In this document: in pieces, positions 12,606-24,021 of the stretch
How the letters are laid out: each line of letters begins with the position of its first letter
Numbering within the stretch: the stretch's first letter is position 1
Program-made: the position numbers and the translations under genes
The notes under the pieces: model-generated
Told to the model about the DNA's origin: nothing
The model's database searches: none
Seen by the model: the letters and a program-made list of their open reading frames with translations, nothing else
Source of the DNA: Bufo bufo
Lineage: Eukaryota; Chordata; Amphibia; Anura; Bufonidae
Direction: 5' to 3'
Length of the DNA: 64,000 nt
Assembly: GCF_905171765.1 (NCBI RefSeq)
Contig: NC_053392.1
Coordinates: forward strand, 38,076,956-38,140,955

Positions 12606-12714
12606 AACTTTGGGTTGCCCCGCAATATAATGGTAAAATGAAATTAAAAATAGTATTGAATGAGGAAGTTCCCTGGAGTAGAATAAAATATTGTTAAGGG
12701 GAGGTAGTTAATAT

Positions 12715-15700
12715 CTAATCTGCACAAGGGATGGACAGGTCCTGTGGGATCCATGCCTGGTTCATTTTTATGAACGTCAGCTTGTCCACATTGGCTGTAG
12801 ACAGGCGGCTGCGTTTGTCTGTAATGACGCCCCCTGCGTGCTGAATACACGTTCAGACAAAATGCTGGCCGCCGGGCAGGCCAGCACCTCCAAGGCATAA
12901 AAGGCTAGCTCTGGCCACGTGGACAATTTGGAGACCCAGAAGTTGAATGGGGCCGAACCATCAGTCAGTACGTGGAGGGGTGTGCACAGGTACTGTTCCA
13001 CCATGTTAGTGAAATGTTGCCGCCTGCTAACACGTTCCGTATCAGGGAGTGGTGCACTTAGCTGTGGCGTGGTGACAAAACTTTTCCACATCTCTGCCAT
13101 GCTAACCCTGCCCTCAGAGGAGCTGGCCGTGACACAGCTGCGTTGGCGACCTCTTGCTCCTCCTCTGCCTTCGCCTTGGGCTTCCACTGGTTCCCCTGTG
13201 ACATTTGGGAATGCTCTCAGTAGCGCGTCTACCAACGTGCGCTTGTAGTCGCGCATCTTCTTATCACGCTCCAGTGTGGGAAGTAAGGTGGGCACATTGT
13301 CTTTGTACCGGGGATCCAGCAGGGTGGCAACCCAGTAGTCCGCACACGTTAAAATGTTGGCAACTCTGCTGTCGTTGCGCAGGCACTGCAGCATGTAGTC
13401 GCTCATGTGTGCCAGGCTGCCCAGAGGTAAGGACAAGCTGTCCTCTGTGGGAGGCGTATCGTCATCGTTCTGTGTTTCCCCCCAGCCACGGACCAGTGAT
13501 GGGCCCGAGCTGCTTTGTGTGCCACCCCGCTGTGAACATGCTTCATCCTCATCCTCCTCCACCTCCTCCTCATCCTCGTCCTCCTCGTCCTCCAGTAGTG
13601 GGCCCTGTCTGGCCACATTTGTACCTGGCCTCTGGTGTTGCAAAAAACCTCCCTCTGAGTCACTTCGAAGAGACTGGCCTGAAAGTGCTAAAAATGACCC
13701 CTCTTCCTCCTCTTCCTCCTGGGCCACCTCCTCTTCCATCATCGCCCTAAGTGTTTTCTCAAGGAGACATAGAAGTGGTATTGTAACGCTGATAACGGCG
13801 TCATCGCCACTGGCCATGTTGGTGGAGTACTCGAAACAACGCAACAGGGCACACAGGTCTCGCATGGAGGCCCAGTCATTGGTGGTGAAGTGTGTCTGAT
13901 CCGCAGTGCGATTGACCCGTGCGTGCTGCAGCTGAAACTCCACTATGGCCTGCTGCTGCTCGCACGGTCTGTCCAGCATATGCAAGGTGGAGTTCCACCT
14001 GGTGGGTACGTCGCATATGAGGCGGTGAGCGGGAAGGCCAAAGTTACGCTGTAGCGCAGACAGGCGAGCAGCGGTAGGGTGTGAACGCCGGAAGCGCGAA
14101 CAGACGGCCCGCACTTTATGCAGCAGCTCTGACATGTCGGGGTAGTTGCGAATGAACTTCTGCACCACCAAATTCAGCACATGCGCCAGGCAAGGGATGT
14201 GCGTTAAACCGGCTAGTCCCAGAGCTGCAACGAGATTTCGCCCATTATCGAACACCACCAGGCCGGGCTTGAGGCTCACCGGCAGCAACCACTCGTCGGT
14301 CTGTTGTTCTATACCCCGCCACAACTCCTGTGCGGTGTGGGGCCTGTCCCCCAAACACATGAGTTTCAGAATGGCCTGCTGACGTTTACCCCGGGCTGTG
14401 CTGAAGTTGGTGGTGAAGGTGTGTGGCTGACTGGATGAGCAGGTGGAAGAAGAGGAGGAGGAAGCTAAGTAGGAGGAGGAGGAGACAGGAGGCAAAGAAT
14501 GTTGCCCTGCGATCCTTGGCGGCGGAAGGACGTGCGCCAAACAGCTCTCCGCCTGGGGCCCAGCCGCCACTACATTTACCCAGTGTGCAGTTAGGGAGAT
14601 ATAGCGTCCCTGGCCGTGCTTACTGGTCCACGTATCTGTGGTTAGGTGGACCTTGCCACAGATGGAGTTGCGCAGTGCACACTTGATTTTATCGGACACT
14701 TGTTTGTGCAGGGAAGGCACGGCTCTCTTGGAGAAGTAGTGGCGGCTGGGAACAACATACTGTGGGACAGCAAGTGACATGAGCTGTTTGAAGCTGTGTG
14801 TGTCCACCAGCCTAAATGACAGCATTTCATAGGCCAGTAGTTTAGAAATGCTGGCATTCAGGGCCAGGGATCGAGGGTGGCTAGGTGGGAATTTACGCTT
14901 TCTCTCAAATGTTTGTGAGATGGAGAGCTGAACGCTGCCGTGTGACATGGTTGAGATGCTTGGTGACGCAGGTGGTGGTGTTGTTGGTACATCCCATGTT
15001 TGCTGGGCGGCAGGTGCCAACGTTCCTCCAGAGGCAGAGGAAGAGGCCGAGGCGGCGGCAGCAGCAGAAGAGGCCGAGGCGGCAGCAGCAGAAGAGGTAG
15101 CAGGGGGAGCCTGAGTGACTTCCTTGTTTTTAAGGTGTTTACTCCACTGCATAGAAACATAGAAACATAGAATGTGTCGGCAGATAAGAACCATTTGGCC
15201 CATCTAGTCTGCCCAATATACTGAATACTATGGATAGCCCCCGGCCCTATCTTATATGAAGGATGGCCTTATGCCTATCCCATGCATGCTTAAACCCCTT
15301 TACTGTATTTGCAGCTACCACTGAACTGCAGTTCATGCTTTGCATGCAGGTGCCTGGTCATGCAGGTTGTGCTAAGGTTCAGAACGTTAATGCCTCGCTT
15401 CAGGCTCTGATGGCACAGCGTGCAAACCACTCGGGTCTTGTCGTCAGCACATTGTTTGAAGAAGAGCCATGCCAGGGAACTCCTTGAAGCTGCCTTTGGG
15501 GTGCTCGGTCCCAGATGGCGGCGGTCAGTAGCAGGCGGAGTCTCTTGGCGGCGGGTGTTCTGATTTTGCCCACTGCTCCCTCTTTAGCAACGCTGTTGGC
15601 TCGGTCTCACCACTGCCTCTTCCTCCGAACTGTGAAAGTCAGTGGCACGACCTTCATTCCATGTGGGGTCTAGGACCTCATCGTCCCCTGCATCGTCTTC

Positions 15701-16318
15701 CACCCAGTCTTGATCCCTGACCTCCTGTTCAGTCTGCACACTGCAGAAAGACGCAGCAGTTGGCACCTGTGTTTCGTCATCATCAGAGACGTGCTGAGGT
15801 GGAATTCCCATGTCCTCATCATCAGGAAAAATAAGTGGTTGTGCGTTAGTGCCTTCTATCTCTTCCACTCCGGGGGAAGGGCTAGGTGGATGCCCTTGGG
15901 AAACCATGGCAGAAGAGTCTTCAAACAGCATAAGAGACTGCTGCATAACTTGAGGCTCAGACAGTTTCCCTGATATGCATGGGGGTGATGTGACAGACCG
16001 ATGGGCTTGGTTTTCATGCGCCATCTGTGCGCTTTCTGCAATAGACTGGGTGGGAGATAATGTGAACGTGCTGGATCCACTGTCGGCCACCCAATTGACT
16101 AATGCCTGTACCTGCTCAGGCCTTACCATCCTTAGAACGGCATTGGGCCAGACAAAATATCGCTGTAAATTCTGCTGGCTACTGGGACCTGAGGTAGTTG
16201 GTTCACTAGGACGTGTGGCTGTGGCAGAACGGCCACGTCCTCTCCCAGCACCAGAGGGTCCACTAACACCACAACGACCATGTCCACGTCCGCGTCCCTT
16301 ATTAGATGTTTTCCTCAT
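12715..16318 (-). pseudogene. hAT-A transposase, copy 2 (inactivated)
   Basis: Start codon at 16318, same Arg/Gly-rich N-terminus as copy 1. The N-terminal acidic region is open to a TAA at 15584-15586, where copy 1 has a sense codon. A CR1 tail at 15151-15324 splits the BED finger just before the residues QWSKHLKNK. From there the frame is open to 12777 and holds the complete linker lacking in copy 1, LTTDTW, CDNGRN in the altered form FDNGRN (Cys replaced by Phe, Asp kept), PTRWNS and most of the dimerisation domain. One G is missing near 12835 relative to copy 1, so the frame is lost right after LSERVFST. The ancestral stop corresponds to 12715-12717. Confidence 0.92.
15151..15324 (-). mobile_element. 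CR1 LINE 3' fragment
   Basis: Matches the 3' end of the large CR1 at 19152 onward, starting with the ATAGAAAC octamers of its tail (read on the plus strand) and a shared GGCCCATCTAGTCTGCC segment. It is 5'-truncated after about 170 bp, the usual outcome of target-primed reverse transcription. ACTGC on both sides (15146-15150 and 15325-15329) is a short candidate target duplication. Confidence 0.88.
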
Positions 16319-16324
16319 TGTTCC

Positions 16325-17935
16325 CGTTCACCACAATTTTGAGAATGGCATATTTGGGAATAGTTTTTCAACCCAGAAAAAAAAGTGTGCTTTTACGGTC
16401 ACTACAAATAACTTGACCAGCTAAAACTGTACAGATTTGGTTGAATAGAGATGTGAGGCCTGTTTTTTTTTTGCGCTGTGTGACAGGTATAGGTTTAATC
16501 ACAGAATCAGACTTCTATCAGCACGGTAGCGTGTGTCTTAGGTTTTTCTGAATGACACTATCAGTACCTTCAATGTAAGATATTCTTTTTGGGATAGATT
16601 TCAAGTAGGCCTAAAATACCAGAAACTAGTTATTTTGAGAATGGCAAATTTGGGAATGGTTTTTCAACCCAGAAAAAAAAGTGTGCTTTTACGGTCACTA
16701 CAAATAACTTGACCAGCTAAAACAGTGCAGATTTGGTTGAATAGAGATGTGAGACCTGTTTTTTTTTGCGCTGTGTGACAGGTATAGGTTAAATCACAGA
16801 ATCAGACTTCTATCAGCACGCTAGCGTGTGTCTTAGGTTTTTCTGAATGACACTATCAGTACCTTCAATGTAAGATATTCTTTTTGGGATAGATTTCAAG
16901 TAGGCCTCAAATACCAGAAACTAGTTATTTTGAGAATGGCAAATTTGGGAATGGTTTTTCAACCCAGAAAAAAAAGTGTGCTTTTACGGTCACTACAAAT
17001 AACTTGACCAGCTAAAACAGTGCAGATTTGGTTGAATAGAGATGTGAGACCTGTTTTTTTTTGCGCTGTGTGACAGGTATAGGTTTAATCACAGAATCAG
17101 ACTTCTATCAGCACGCTAGCGTGTGTCTTAGGTTTTTCTGAATGACACTATCAGTACCTTCAATGTAAGATATTCTTTTTGGGATAGATTTCAAGTAGGC
17201 CTCAAATACCAGAAACTAGTTATTTTGATAATGGCAAATTTGGGAATGGTTTTTCAACCCAGAACAAAAAGTGTGCTTTTACGGTCACTACAAATAACTT
17301 GACCAGCTAAAACAGTGCAGATTTGGTTGAATAGAGATGTGAGACCTGTTTTTTTTTGCGCTGTGTGACAGGTATAGGTTTAATCACAGAATCAGACTTC
17401 TATCAGCACGCTAGCGTGTGTCTTAGGTTTTTCTGAATGACACTATCAGTACCTTCAATGTAAGATATTCTTTTTGGGATAGATTTCAAGTAGGCCTCAA
17501 ATACCAGAAACTAGTTATTTTGATAATGGCAAATTTGGGAATGGTTTTTCAACCCAGAACAAAAAGTGTGCTTTTACGGTCACTACAAATAACTTGACCA
17601 GCTAAAACAGTACAGATTTGGTTAAATAGAGATGTGAGGCCTGTTTTTTTTTGCGCTGTGTGACAGGTATAGGTTTAATCACAGAATCAGACTTCTATCA
17701 GCACGCTAGCGTGTGTCTTAGGTTTTTCTGAATGACACTATCAGTACCTTCAATGTAAGATATTCTTTTTGGGATAGATTTCAAGTAGGCCTCAAATACC
17801 AGAAACTAGTTATTTTGAGAATGGCAAATTTGGGAATGGTTTTTCAACCCAGAAAAAAAAGTGTGCTTTTACAGTCACTACAAATAACTTGACCAGCTAA
17901 AACAGTACAGATTTGGTTGAAAAGAAATGTCAGGT
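16325..17935 (-). repeat. 295-bp tandem array, 5' of hAT-A transposase (copy 2)
   Basis: Marker CTTGACCAGCTAAAAC recurs at about 16412, 16708, 17003, 17298, 17593 and 17888, so the period is 295-296 bp with about 5.5 units. The unit next to the start codon is partial. Units are highly similar, with a few fixed differences (for example GAGAATGG versus GATAATGG), implying recent homogenisation. The array lies between the promoter-like end and the transposase ATG. Confidence 0.93.
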
Positions 17936-18185
17936 CTATTTTTTAGGCGCTGGGTGACAGGCTCAACTTGCCCCTTATGTAATATATGGCCAAAAAATAA
18001 CCACACTGTTGATGGTTAAATGCACTTGGGTGACACAGGCTCAGCCTGCACCAGATGTAGTATATGGCCAAAAAATAATCAGACTGTTGATGGTTAAATG
18101 CACTTCGGTGACACAGGCTCAGCCTACAGCTGATGTAGGATATAGCACAAAATAACCACACTATCGATGGTTAAATACACTTGGT
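17936..18185 (-). repeat. 76-bp tandem repeat in hAT-A copy 2
   Basis: About three imperfect units marked by GATGGTTAAATGCACTT and GTGACACAGGCTCAGCCT. A second, independent minisatellite between the element end and the 295-bp array. Confidence 0.85.
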
Positions 18186-18397
18186 GATAGCTTGTGCTGG
18201 CGCACCACAAGTCACAAAATGGCCGCCGATCACCCCAGAAAAAAAGTGATCTAAAAACGCTCTGGGCAGCCTCAAAAAAGTGAGCAAGTCAATAATAGCA
18301 CTTCAATGATCCACAGCTGCAGATCGATCACAGAATGAATTCTTTTGGAGGAGTTAATCTGCCTAATCTCGCCCTAACGTCGCAGCTGCAACCTCTC

Positions 18398-18452
18398 CCT
18401 ACACTGATCATAGCAGAGTGACGTGCGGCGCTACGTGACTCCAGCTTAAATA
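18398..18452 (-). promoter_or_regulatory. Candidate core promoter of hAT-A transposase
   Basis: On the transposase-sense strand CTATTTAAGC (TATA-like) is followed about 40 bases later by TCAGTGTAGGGAGAGGTTGC. The same pair occurs in hAT-C (43938-44002, TATAAATA) and in the hAT-A-related element at 32751-32807, in the same relation to the transposon end. Conservation across families with otherwise different sequence supports a role; transcription start is inferred. Confidence 0.5.
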
Positions 18453-18701
18453 GAGGCTGGGTCACATGCTGCACTGGCCAATCATAACCATGCCAATAGT
18501 AGGCAAGGCTGTGATGGCCTCTTGGGGCAAGTAGTATGACGCTTGTTGATTGGCTGCTTTGCAGCCTTTCAAAAAGCGCCAAGAAAGCGCCGAACACCGA
18601 ACCCGAACACGGACTTTTACGAAAATGTTCGGGTCCGTGTCACGGACACCCCAAAATTCGGTACGAACCCGAACTATACAGTTCGGGTTCGCTCATCCCT
18701 A

Positions 18702-18770
18702 CCAGGGAGCTGTCTTGTCGCAAATACAAGAAGGTAAAGAGAGTCATTTCCTACGCTAGTAGATCTCTTA
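18702..18770 (+). pseudogene. Gypsy-1 RNase H, middle fragment
   Basis: A 69-bp fragment that continues the RNase H frame after the hAT-A insertion (GAVLSQIQEGK ... YASRSL). It is cut at 18770 by the TTA-flanked foldback element and resumes at 23641. One to two bases of indel relative to an intact frame occur within VISYAS. Confidence 0.88.
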
Positions 18771-19245
18771 GGCCCCTTTCACACGGGCGAGTATTCCGCG
18801 CGGGTGCAATGTGTGATGTGAACACATTGCGCCCGCACTGAATCCTGACCCATTCATTTCTATGGGGCTGTGCACACGAGCGGTGATTTTCACACATCAC
18901 TTGTGCGTTGCGTGAAAATCGCAGCATGCTCTATATTGTGCGTTTTCCATGCAACGCAGGCCCCATAGAAGTGAATGGGGCTGCGTGAAAATCGCAGGCA
19001 TCCTCAAGCAAGTGCCGATGCGGTGCGATTTTCACGCACGGTTGTTAGGAGACCATCGGGATGGAGACCCGATCATTATTATTATTTTCCCTTATAACAT
19101 GGTTATAAGGGAAAATAATAGCATTGTGAATACAGAATGCATAGTACAATAGAAACATAGAAACATAGAATGTGTCGGCAGATAAGAACCATTTGGCCCA
19201 TCTAGTCTGCCCAATATATCTGAATACTATGGATAGCCCCTGGCC

Positions 19246-22078
19246 CTATCTTATATGAAGGATGGCCTTATGCCTATCCCATGCATGCTTAAACCCCTTC
19301 ACTGTATTTGCAGCTACCACTTCTGCAGGAAGGCTATTCCATGCATCCACTACTCTCTCAGTAAAGTAATACTTCCTTATATTACTTTTAAACCTTTGCC
19401 CCTCTAATTTAAAACTGTGTCCTCTTGTGGTAGTTTTTCTTCTTTTAAATATGCTCTCCTCCTTTACCGAGTTGATTCCCTTTATGTATTTAAAAGTTTC
19501 TATCATATCCCCTCTGTCTCTTCTTTCTTCCAAGCTATACATGTTAAGGTCCTTTAACCTTTCCTGGTAAGTTTTATCCTGCAATCCATGTACTAGTTTA
19601 GTAGCTCTTCTCTGAACTCTCTCTAGAGTATCTATATCCTTCTGGAGATATGGCCTCCAGTACTGCGCACAATACTCCAAGTGAGGTCTCACCAGTGTTC
19701 TGTACAGCGGCATAAGCACTTCACTCTTTCTACTGCTTATACCTCTCCCTATACATCCAAGCATTCTGCTGGCATTTCGTGCTGCCCTATTACATTGTCT
19801 TCCCACCTTTAAGTCTTCTGAAATAATTACTCCTAAATCCCTTTCCTCAGATACTTAGGGCAGGACTGTGTCAAATATTCTATATTCTGCCCTTGGGTTT
19901 TTACGCCCCAGGTGCATTATCTTGCACTTATCCACATTAAATTTCAGTTGCCAGAGTTCTGACCATTCTTCTAGTTTTCCTAAATCCTTTTCCATTTGGC
20001 GTTTCCCTCCAGGAACATCAACCCTGTTACATATCTTTGTGTCATCAGCAAAAAGACAAACCTTCCCATTGAGGCCTTTTGCAATATCACTTATGAAGAT
20101 ATTAAACAAAATTGGTCCCAGTACAGATCCCTGTGGAACCCCACTGGTAACATGACCTTGTTTTGAATGTTCTCCATTGACTACAACCCTCTGTTGTCTG
20201 TCACTCAGCCACTGCCTAATCCACTCAACAATATGGGAGTCCATGCTCAATGACTGCAGTTTATTGATAAGTCTTCTATGTGGGACAGTGTCAAAAGCCT
20301 TACTAAAATCTAGATATGTGATGTCTACTGCACCTCCACCGTCTATTATTTTAGTCACCCAGTCAAAAAAATCTATAAGATTTGTTTGACATGATCTCCC
20401 TGAAGTAAACCCATGTTGTTTTTCATCTTGCAATCCATGGGATTTTAGATGTTCCACAATCCTATCCTTTAATAGGGTTTCCATTAATTTGCCTACTATT
20501 GATGTCAGACTCACTGGTCTATAGTTGCTCGATTCCTCCCTACTACCTTTCTTGTGAATGGGCACGACATTTGCCAATTTCCAATCTTCCGGGACGACTC
20601 CTGTTACTAATGATTGGTTAAATAAATCTGTTAGCGGTTTTGCCAGCTCACCACTAAGCTCTTTTAATAATTTTGGGTGTATCTCATCAGGCCCCTGTGA
20701 CTTATTTGTCTTCACCTTAGACAGCAAACTTAGAACATCTTCCTCTGTAAAGATACATGCATCAAATGATTTATTAGTCATCCTTTCTAGTGGAGGTCCT
20801 TCTCCTTTTTCTTTTGTAAAAACTGAACAGAAGTATTCATTAAGGCAGTCGGCTAGCCCTTTATTCTCTTCTACATACCTTCCGTCCTTTGTTTTTAATT
20901 TAGTTATTCCTTGTTTTAATTTCCTTTTTTCATTTATATATCTGAAGAATGTCTTATCCCCTTTTTTCATAGACTGAGCTAGTTTTTCTTCTGCCTGCGC
21001 TTTAGAAGTTCTTATAACTTGCTTGGCCTCTCTCTGCCTAATCTTGTAGATTTCCTTATCTTCATTGCTCTGGTTTTTTTTTTTTATAATTACAAAATGC
21101 TAGCTTTTTATTTTTAATGATTTGGGCCACTTCTGCTGAGTTCCACAGTGGTCTCTTCCTTTTTTTGCTTTTACTGACAAGTCTAATGCAATTTTCTGTT
21201 GCCTTCAATAATGCACCTTTTAAGTAGTCCCATTTCTCCTGGACTCCATATAATCCGTTCCAGTCTGATAAGGACTCATTTATGACTAATTTCATTTTTG
21301 AAAAGTCTGTTTTTCTAAAATCTAAAACTTTTGTTTTTGTGTGGTGGGACTCTTTCACAGTTCTTATATTAAACCACACTGACTGGTGATCACTAGATCC
21401 CAAGGTTTCGCCTACAATGACATCATATACCGAATCCCCATTTGTGAATACCAAATCCAAAATGGCCTCCCTCCGGGTTGGCTCCTCAACCACTTGTTGT
21501 AGAGATAACCCCAGTAGGGAATTTAGAATATCTGTACTCCTGGTAGAACTTGCTATTTTGGTTTTCCAGTTTATATCTGGAAGATTGAAATCTCCCATAA
21601 TGATAACTTCTCCTTCCATTGTCATTTTAGCTATTTCTTCAACTAGTAGATCATTTAGTTCTTTAACTTGACCAGGTGGTCTATATATCACACCTACACG
21701 AGTTACTGCATGGTTAGCAAACTGCAACGTAACCCAAACTGACTCTATGTTGGCCTCACCAACTTGTATTAGGTTAGATTTAATGCTATCTTTCACATAC
21801 AGGGCCACTCCTCCTCCTTTCTTGCCTTCTCTGTCTCTTCTGTATAAAGAGTACCCTGGTATGGTTATGTCCCAGTCATTTCTTTCATTAAACCATGTCT
21901 CCGTAACAGCCACTAAATCTACATTCTCAGATGCCATTATTGACCCAAGTTCATTGATTTTTTTACCTAAACTGCGAGCATTTGTAGACAGGACTCTGAG
22001 CTTATCATTTCTTAACCTCTGTGCTTCTGACCTGTTCTGGCATTGTTTCGGGGGGCAATTGGACTCTTTTATTTTCAC
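19246..22078 (-). pseudogene. CR1 ORF2: endonuclease and reverse transcriptase (two lesions)
   Basis: ORF2p nicks target DNA and primes reverse transcription there. The APE-type endonuclease is intact (22078 to about 21100): NARSLGKK, VAVTETWF (catalytic Glu), IIMGDFNLPDINW and LGSSDHQSVWF (Asp-His). A run of T at 21067-21080 shifts the frame. The RT (20970-19855) has SNYRPVSLTS, QHGFTSGRS, YLDFSKAFDTVPH, GVPQGSVLGPILF and the active site LFADDTKI. A TAA at 19855-19857 interrupts just after IFDTVLP, and the C-terminal domain (GCIGRGI ... YRTLVRPHLEYC) is open to 19246. Start 22078 follows ORF1 with an 18-base gap. Confidence 0.93.
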
Positions 22079-22095
22079 TCTTTTGCCCCCCCTTC

Positions 22096-23004
22096 CTAGT
22101 TTAAATACTCTTCCGCAAATTCTTGGAGTTGTTCACTAAGTACATTTGTTCCTTTGAGAGAAAGATGCAAACTATCTTTTTTGTACAGTTCCTTTCTATC
22201 CCAAGTAGAGCTATCATGAGAAACAAAGCCAAATTCTTGCTCTTGACACCATTCACCAAGCCTAATGTTGAACTCCTTTATGCGCCTCTGCCTATCATTC
22301 CGAACATTATGCACAGGCAGAACTTCAGAAAATGAAATGGTGGATGCAAAATCCTGTACGTCATTACCAAGTGTGATAAAAGATTTTTTCACCTCTGACA
22401 CTTCATTGCAAGCCAGGTCATTTGTCCCTAGATGGACAAGAACATCCACGTCCCCTTCCTGCTTTGCTTGCTTAACAATATTAATAATACGTCTTCTATC
22501 TCTTCTAGCAGTAGCCCCAGGGAGACATCTCACAAAACCATTTTCTTTAAGCTCCACACTTCTTATGATTGAATCCCCCAGCAACAGCTGCATCCTTTGA
22601 GACTTCACTTTATCTTTTTTGTTGCATACATTAGACATAGGAGTCGATGGTTTCTCACCCTCTGTGCTTGAGTCCATATCCATGTTGTCCTTACATTCTG
22701 AGAGTGCTGCAAATGAATTATGGAGAACCACCGACTGTGGGACATGTCTTCTATCCACCACTCTAAGTCTTCCAGAACCTACATTAACCCATCTGCCATT
22801 TCTGGGGGTCCTCTGTGGCAGTGGCATTGCAGCAGTCCTAGCTGGAGTTTGTTTAACAGATAATTTAAATATTTCAGATTTCAAAAATTCAATTTCCTGC
22901 TGCAGTAAGGAGAACTGTCTACAGATCTGACAGCATCCGAATCTCCAAAGAGTGGAACATGAAATAAATGCACAGCAATTCCTGCACTGAACAAAGTCTG
23001 CCAT
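22096..23004 (-). CDS. CR1 ORF1 protein with SGNH-type esterase domain
   Basis: An uninterrupted 302-residue ORF. The N-terminus has a Cys-rich segment (CRNCC ... CCQICRQ, residues 7-28) followed by a short helix (LLQQEIEFLKSEI) likely to self-associate. The second half has SGNH-hydrolase motifs: GDS with Ser145 (LLLGDSIIRS), Gly163 (CLPGAT), GTND with Asn195, and DSLH with Asp277 and His280. CR1/L2 ORF1 proteins with esterase domains are known in fish and birds; their role in retrotransposition is not settled. All expected catalytic residues are present. Start chosen at the first Met in frame; the T-run at 23016-23033 is just upstream. Confidence 0.88.
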   Translation of the reverse strand: MADFVQCRNCCAFISCSTLWRFGCCQICRQFSLLQQEIEFLKSEIFKLSVKQTPARTAAMPLPQRTPRNGRWVNVGSGRLRVVDRRHVPQSVVLHNSFAALSECKDNMDMDSSTEGEKPSTPMSNVCNKKDKVKSQRMQLLLGDSIIRSVELKENGFVRCLPGATARRDRRRIINIVKQAKQEGDVDVLVHLGTNDLACNEVSEVKKSFITLGNDVQDFASTISFSEVLPVHNVRNDRQRRIKEFNIRLGEWCQEQEFGFVSHDSSTWDRKELYKKDSLHLSLKGTNVLSEQLQEFAEEYLN

Positions 23005-23072
23005 TTTAAAGAGGAGAAAAAAAAAAAAAAAATTGTAAATTTAAATCAAACAAATCTTACCTTTTTTTTTTG

Positions 23073-23465
23073 TATTGGGCTGGAGGGGTTAATTTTTTTT
23101 TTAAAATAACTTAACTCACCTTAATCCACTTGCTCGCGCAGCTCGGCATCTCTTCTGTCTTCTTCTTTGCTGTGTGCAGGAAAAGGACCTGTGGTGACGT
23201 CACTCCAGTCATCACATGATCCATCACCATGGTAAAAGATCATGTGACGGACAATGTGATGACTGGAGTGACGTCACGACGGGTCCTTTTCCTGCACACA
23301 GCAAAGAAGAAGACAGAAGAGAAGTCGGGCTGCTCGAGCAAGTGGATTAAGGTGAGTTAAATTATTTTTTATTTTTTTTAACCCCTCCAGCGCTATTGTA
23401 CTATGCATTCAGAATGCTATTATTTTCCCTTATAACCATGTTATAAGGGAAAATAATAGCAATCT
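23073..23465. repeat. Long palindrome in foldback element arm
   Basis: 23085-23225 is repeated inverted at 23245-23400 (landmarks CTTAATCCACTTGCTCG and CGAGCAAGTGGATTAAG; CCTGCACACAGCAAAGAAGA). The hinge is near GATCCATCACCATGGTAAAAGATC. Both arms carry TGACGTCA, a CRE-like palindrome. No coding sequence. Confidence 0.85.
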
Positions 23466-23640
23466 ACAGAATACCTAACCCAAACCCGAACTTCTGTGAA
23501 GAAGTTTGGGTACCAAACATGCCGATTTTTCTCACGCACGTGCAAAACGCATTACAATGTTTTGCACTCGCACGGAAAAATTGCACATGTTTCCGCAACG
23601 CACCCGCACCTTTTCCTGCAACGCCCGTGTGAAACCAGCC

Positions 23641-24021
23641 TTAGAGGTACTGAAAGAAACGACCAAAACTATAGTTCCTTCAAATTGGAATTCCTCGCAC
23701 TCGTGTGGGCTGTTACAGAGAAATTTAAGGATTACCTTGCCGCAACACCATTTGTGGCCTTCACAGATAACAACCCGCTAGCGCATCTTAACACCGCCAA
23801 TTTAGGAGCATTAGAACAAAGATGGGCCTTGCTAACTACAATTTCACCGTGAAATACAGAACAGGAAAAGCAAATGAAAATGTGGATGCATTATCCCGTC
23901 TGCCAACCCAAGAAGACCCTACTACACAAGAAGATGTTTGGGAAGAGGTAGAGATGCCATCCTTCTACAAAAATTTTGCCCACCAAGACATTATCGCCAT
24001 CAAAGGGAAAAAGGTCCTTAA
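23641..24021 (+). pseudogene. Gypsy-1 RNase H, end fragment
   Basis: Continues RNase H: KLEFLALVWAVTEKFKDYL, the third acidic site FTDNNPLAHL, then QRWALL, a 1-base shift near 23830, and YRTGKANENVDALSRLP, the standard end of gypsy RNase H. It runs to the TTAA at 24018-24021 where the Kolobok-type MITE is inserted. Confidence 0.9.

Larger units (their letters stand above)
10509..18701 (-). mobile_element. hAT-A copy 2, full-length but inactivated
   Basis: An 8.2-kb hAT element inserted in the RNase H region of Gypsy-1. Left terminus TAGAGTTGAGCGAAC, right terminus (reverse complement) TAGGGATGAGCGAAC. The flanks TCTGGGAG (10501-10508) and CCAGGGAG (18702-18709) match at 6 of 8 positions and fit a decayed 8-bp hAT duplication. 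Transposase on the minus strand reads promoter region, 76-bp repeats, 295-bp repeats, gene, 141-bp array, left end. The gene is broken by a nonsense codon, a CR1 insertion and a one-base deletion. Copy 1 at 1-5577 is the same family in opposite orientation. Confidence 0.93.
19152..23072 (-). mobile_element. CR1-type LINE, nearly full length
   Basis: A non-LTR retrotransposon of about 3.9 kb with ORF1, ORF2 (endonuclease plus RT) and a 3' tail of ATAGAAAC octamers (as read on the plus strand), as in the CR1 clade. It is inserted in the arm of the foldback element: the sequence on the left (ACAATAG) and right (GGCTGGAGGGG) is continuous in the opposite arm at 23385-23405 as CCCCTCCAGCGCTATTGT. 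ORF1 is open. ORF2 has a frame change at a T-run near 21070 and one nonsense codon, so this copy is not autonomous as it stands. Confidence 0.93.
18771..23640. mobile_element. TTA-flanked foldback DNA transposon carrying a CR1
   Basis: Termini are GGCCCCTTTCACACGGGCG on the left and, inverted, GGCTGGTTTCACACGGGCG on the right, flanked by TTA (18768-18770 and 23641-23643). A 3-bp TTA/TAA duplication points to the PIF/Harbinger group; no transposase is present, so it is non-autonomous. Both arms contain a small hairpin CCCTTATAACATGG...TATAAGGG (19086-19123 and 23427-23455). Removing the CR1 leaves about 950 bp of largely self-complementary DNA. The gypsy frame resumes directly after the right TTA. 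Confidence 0.82.
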
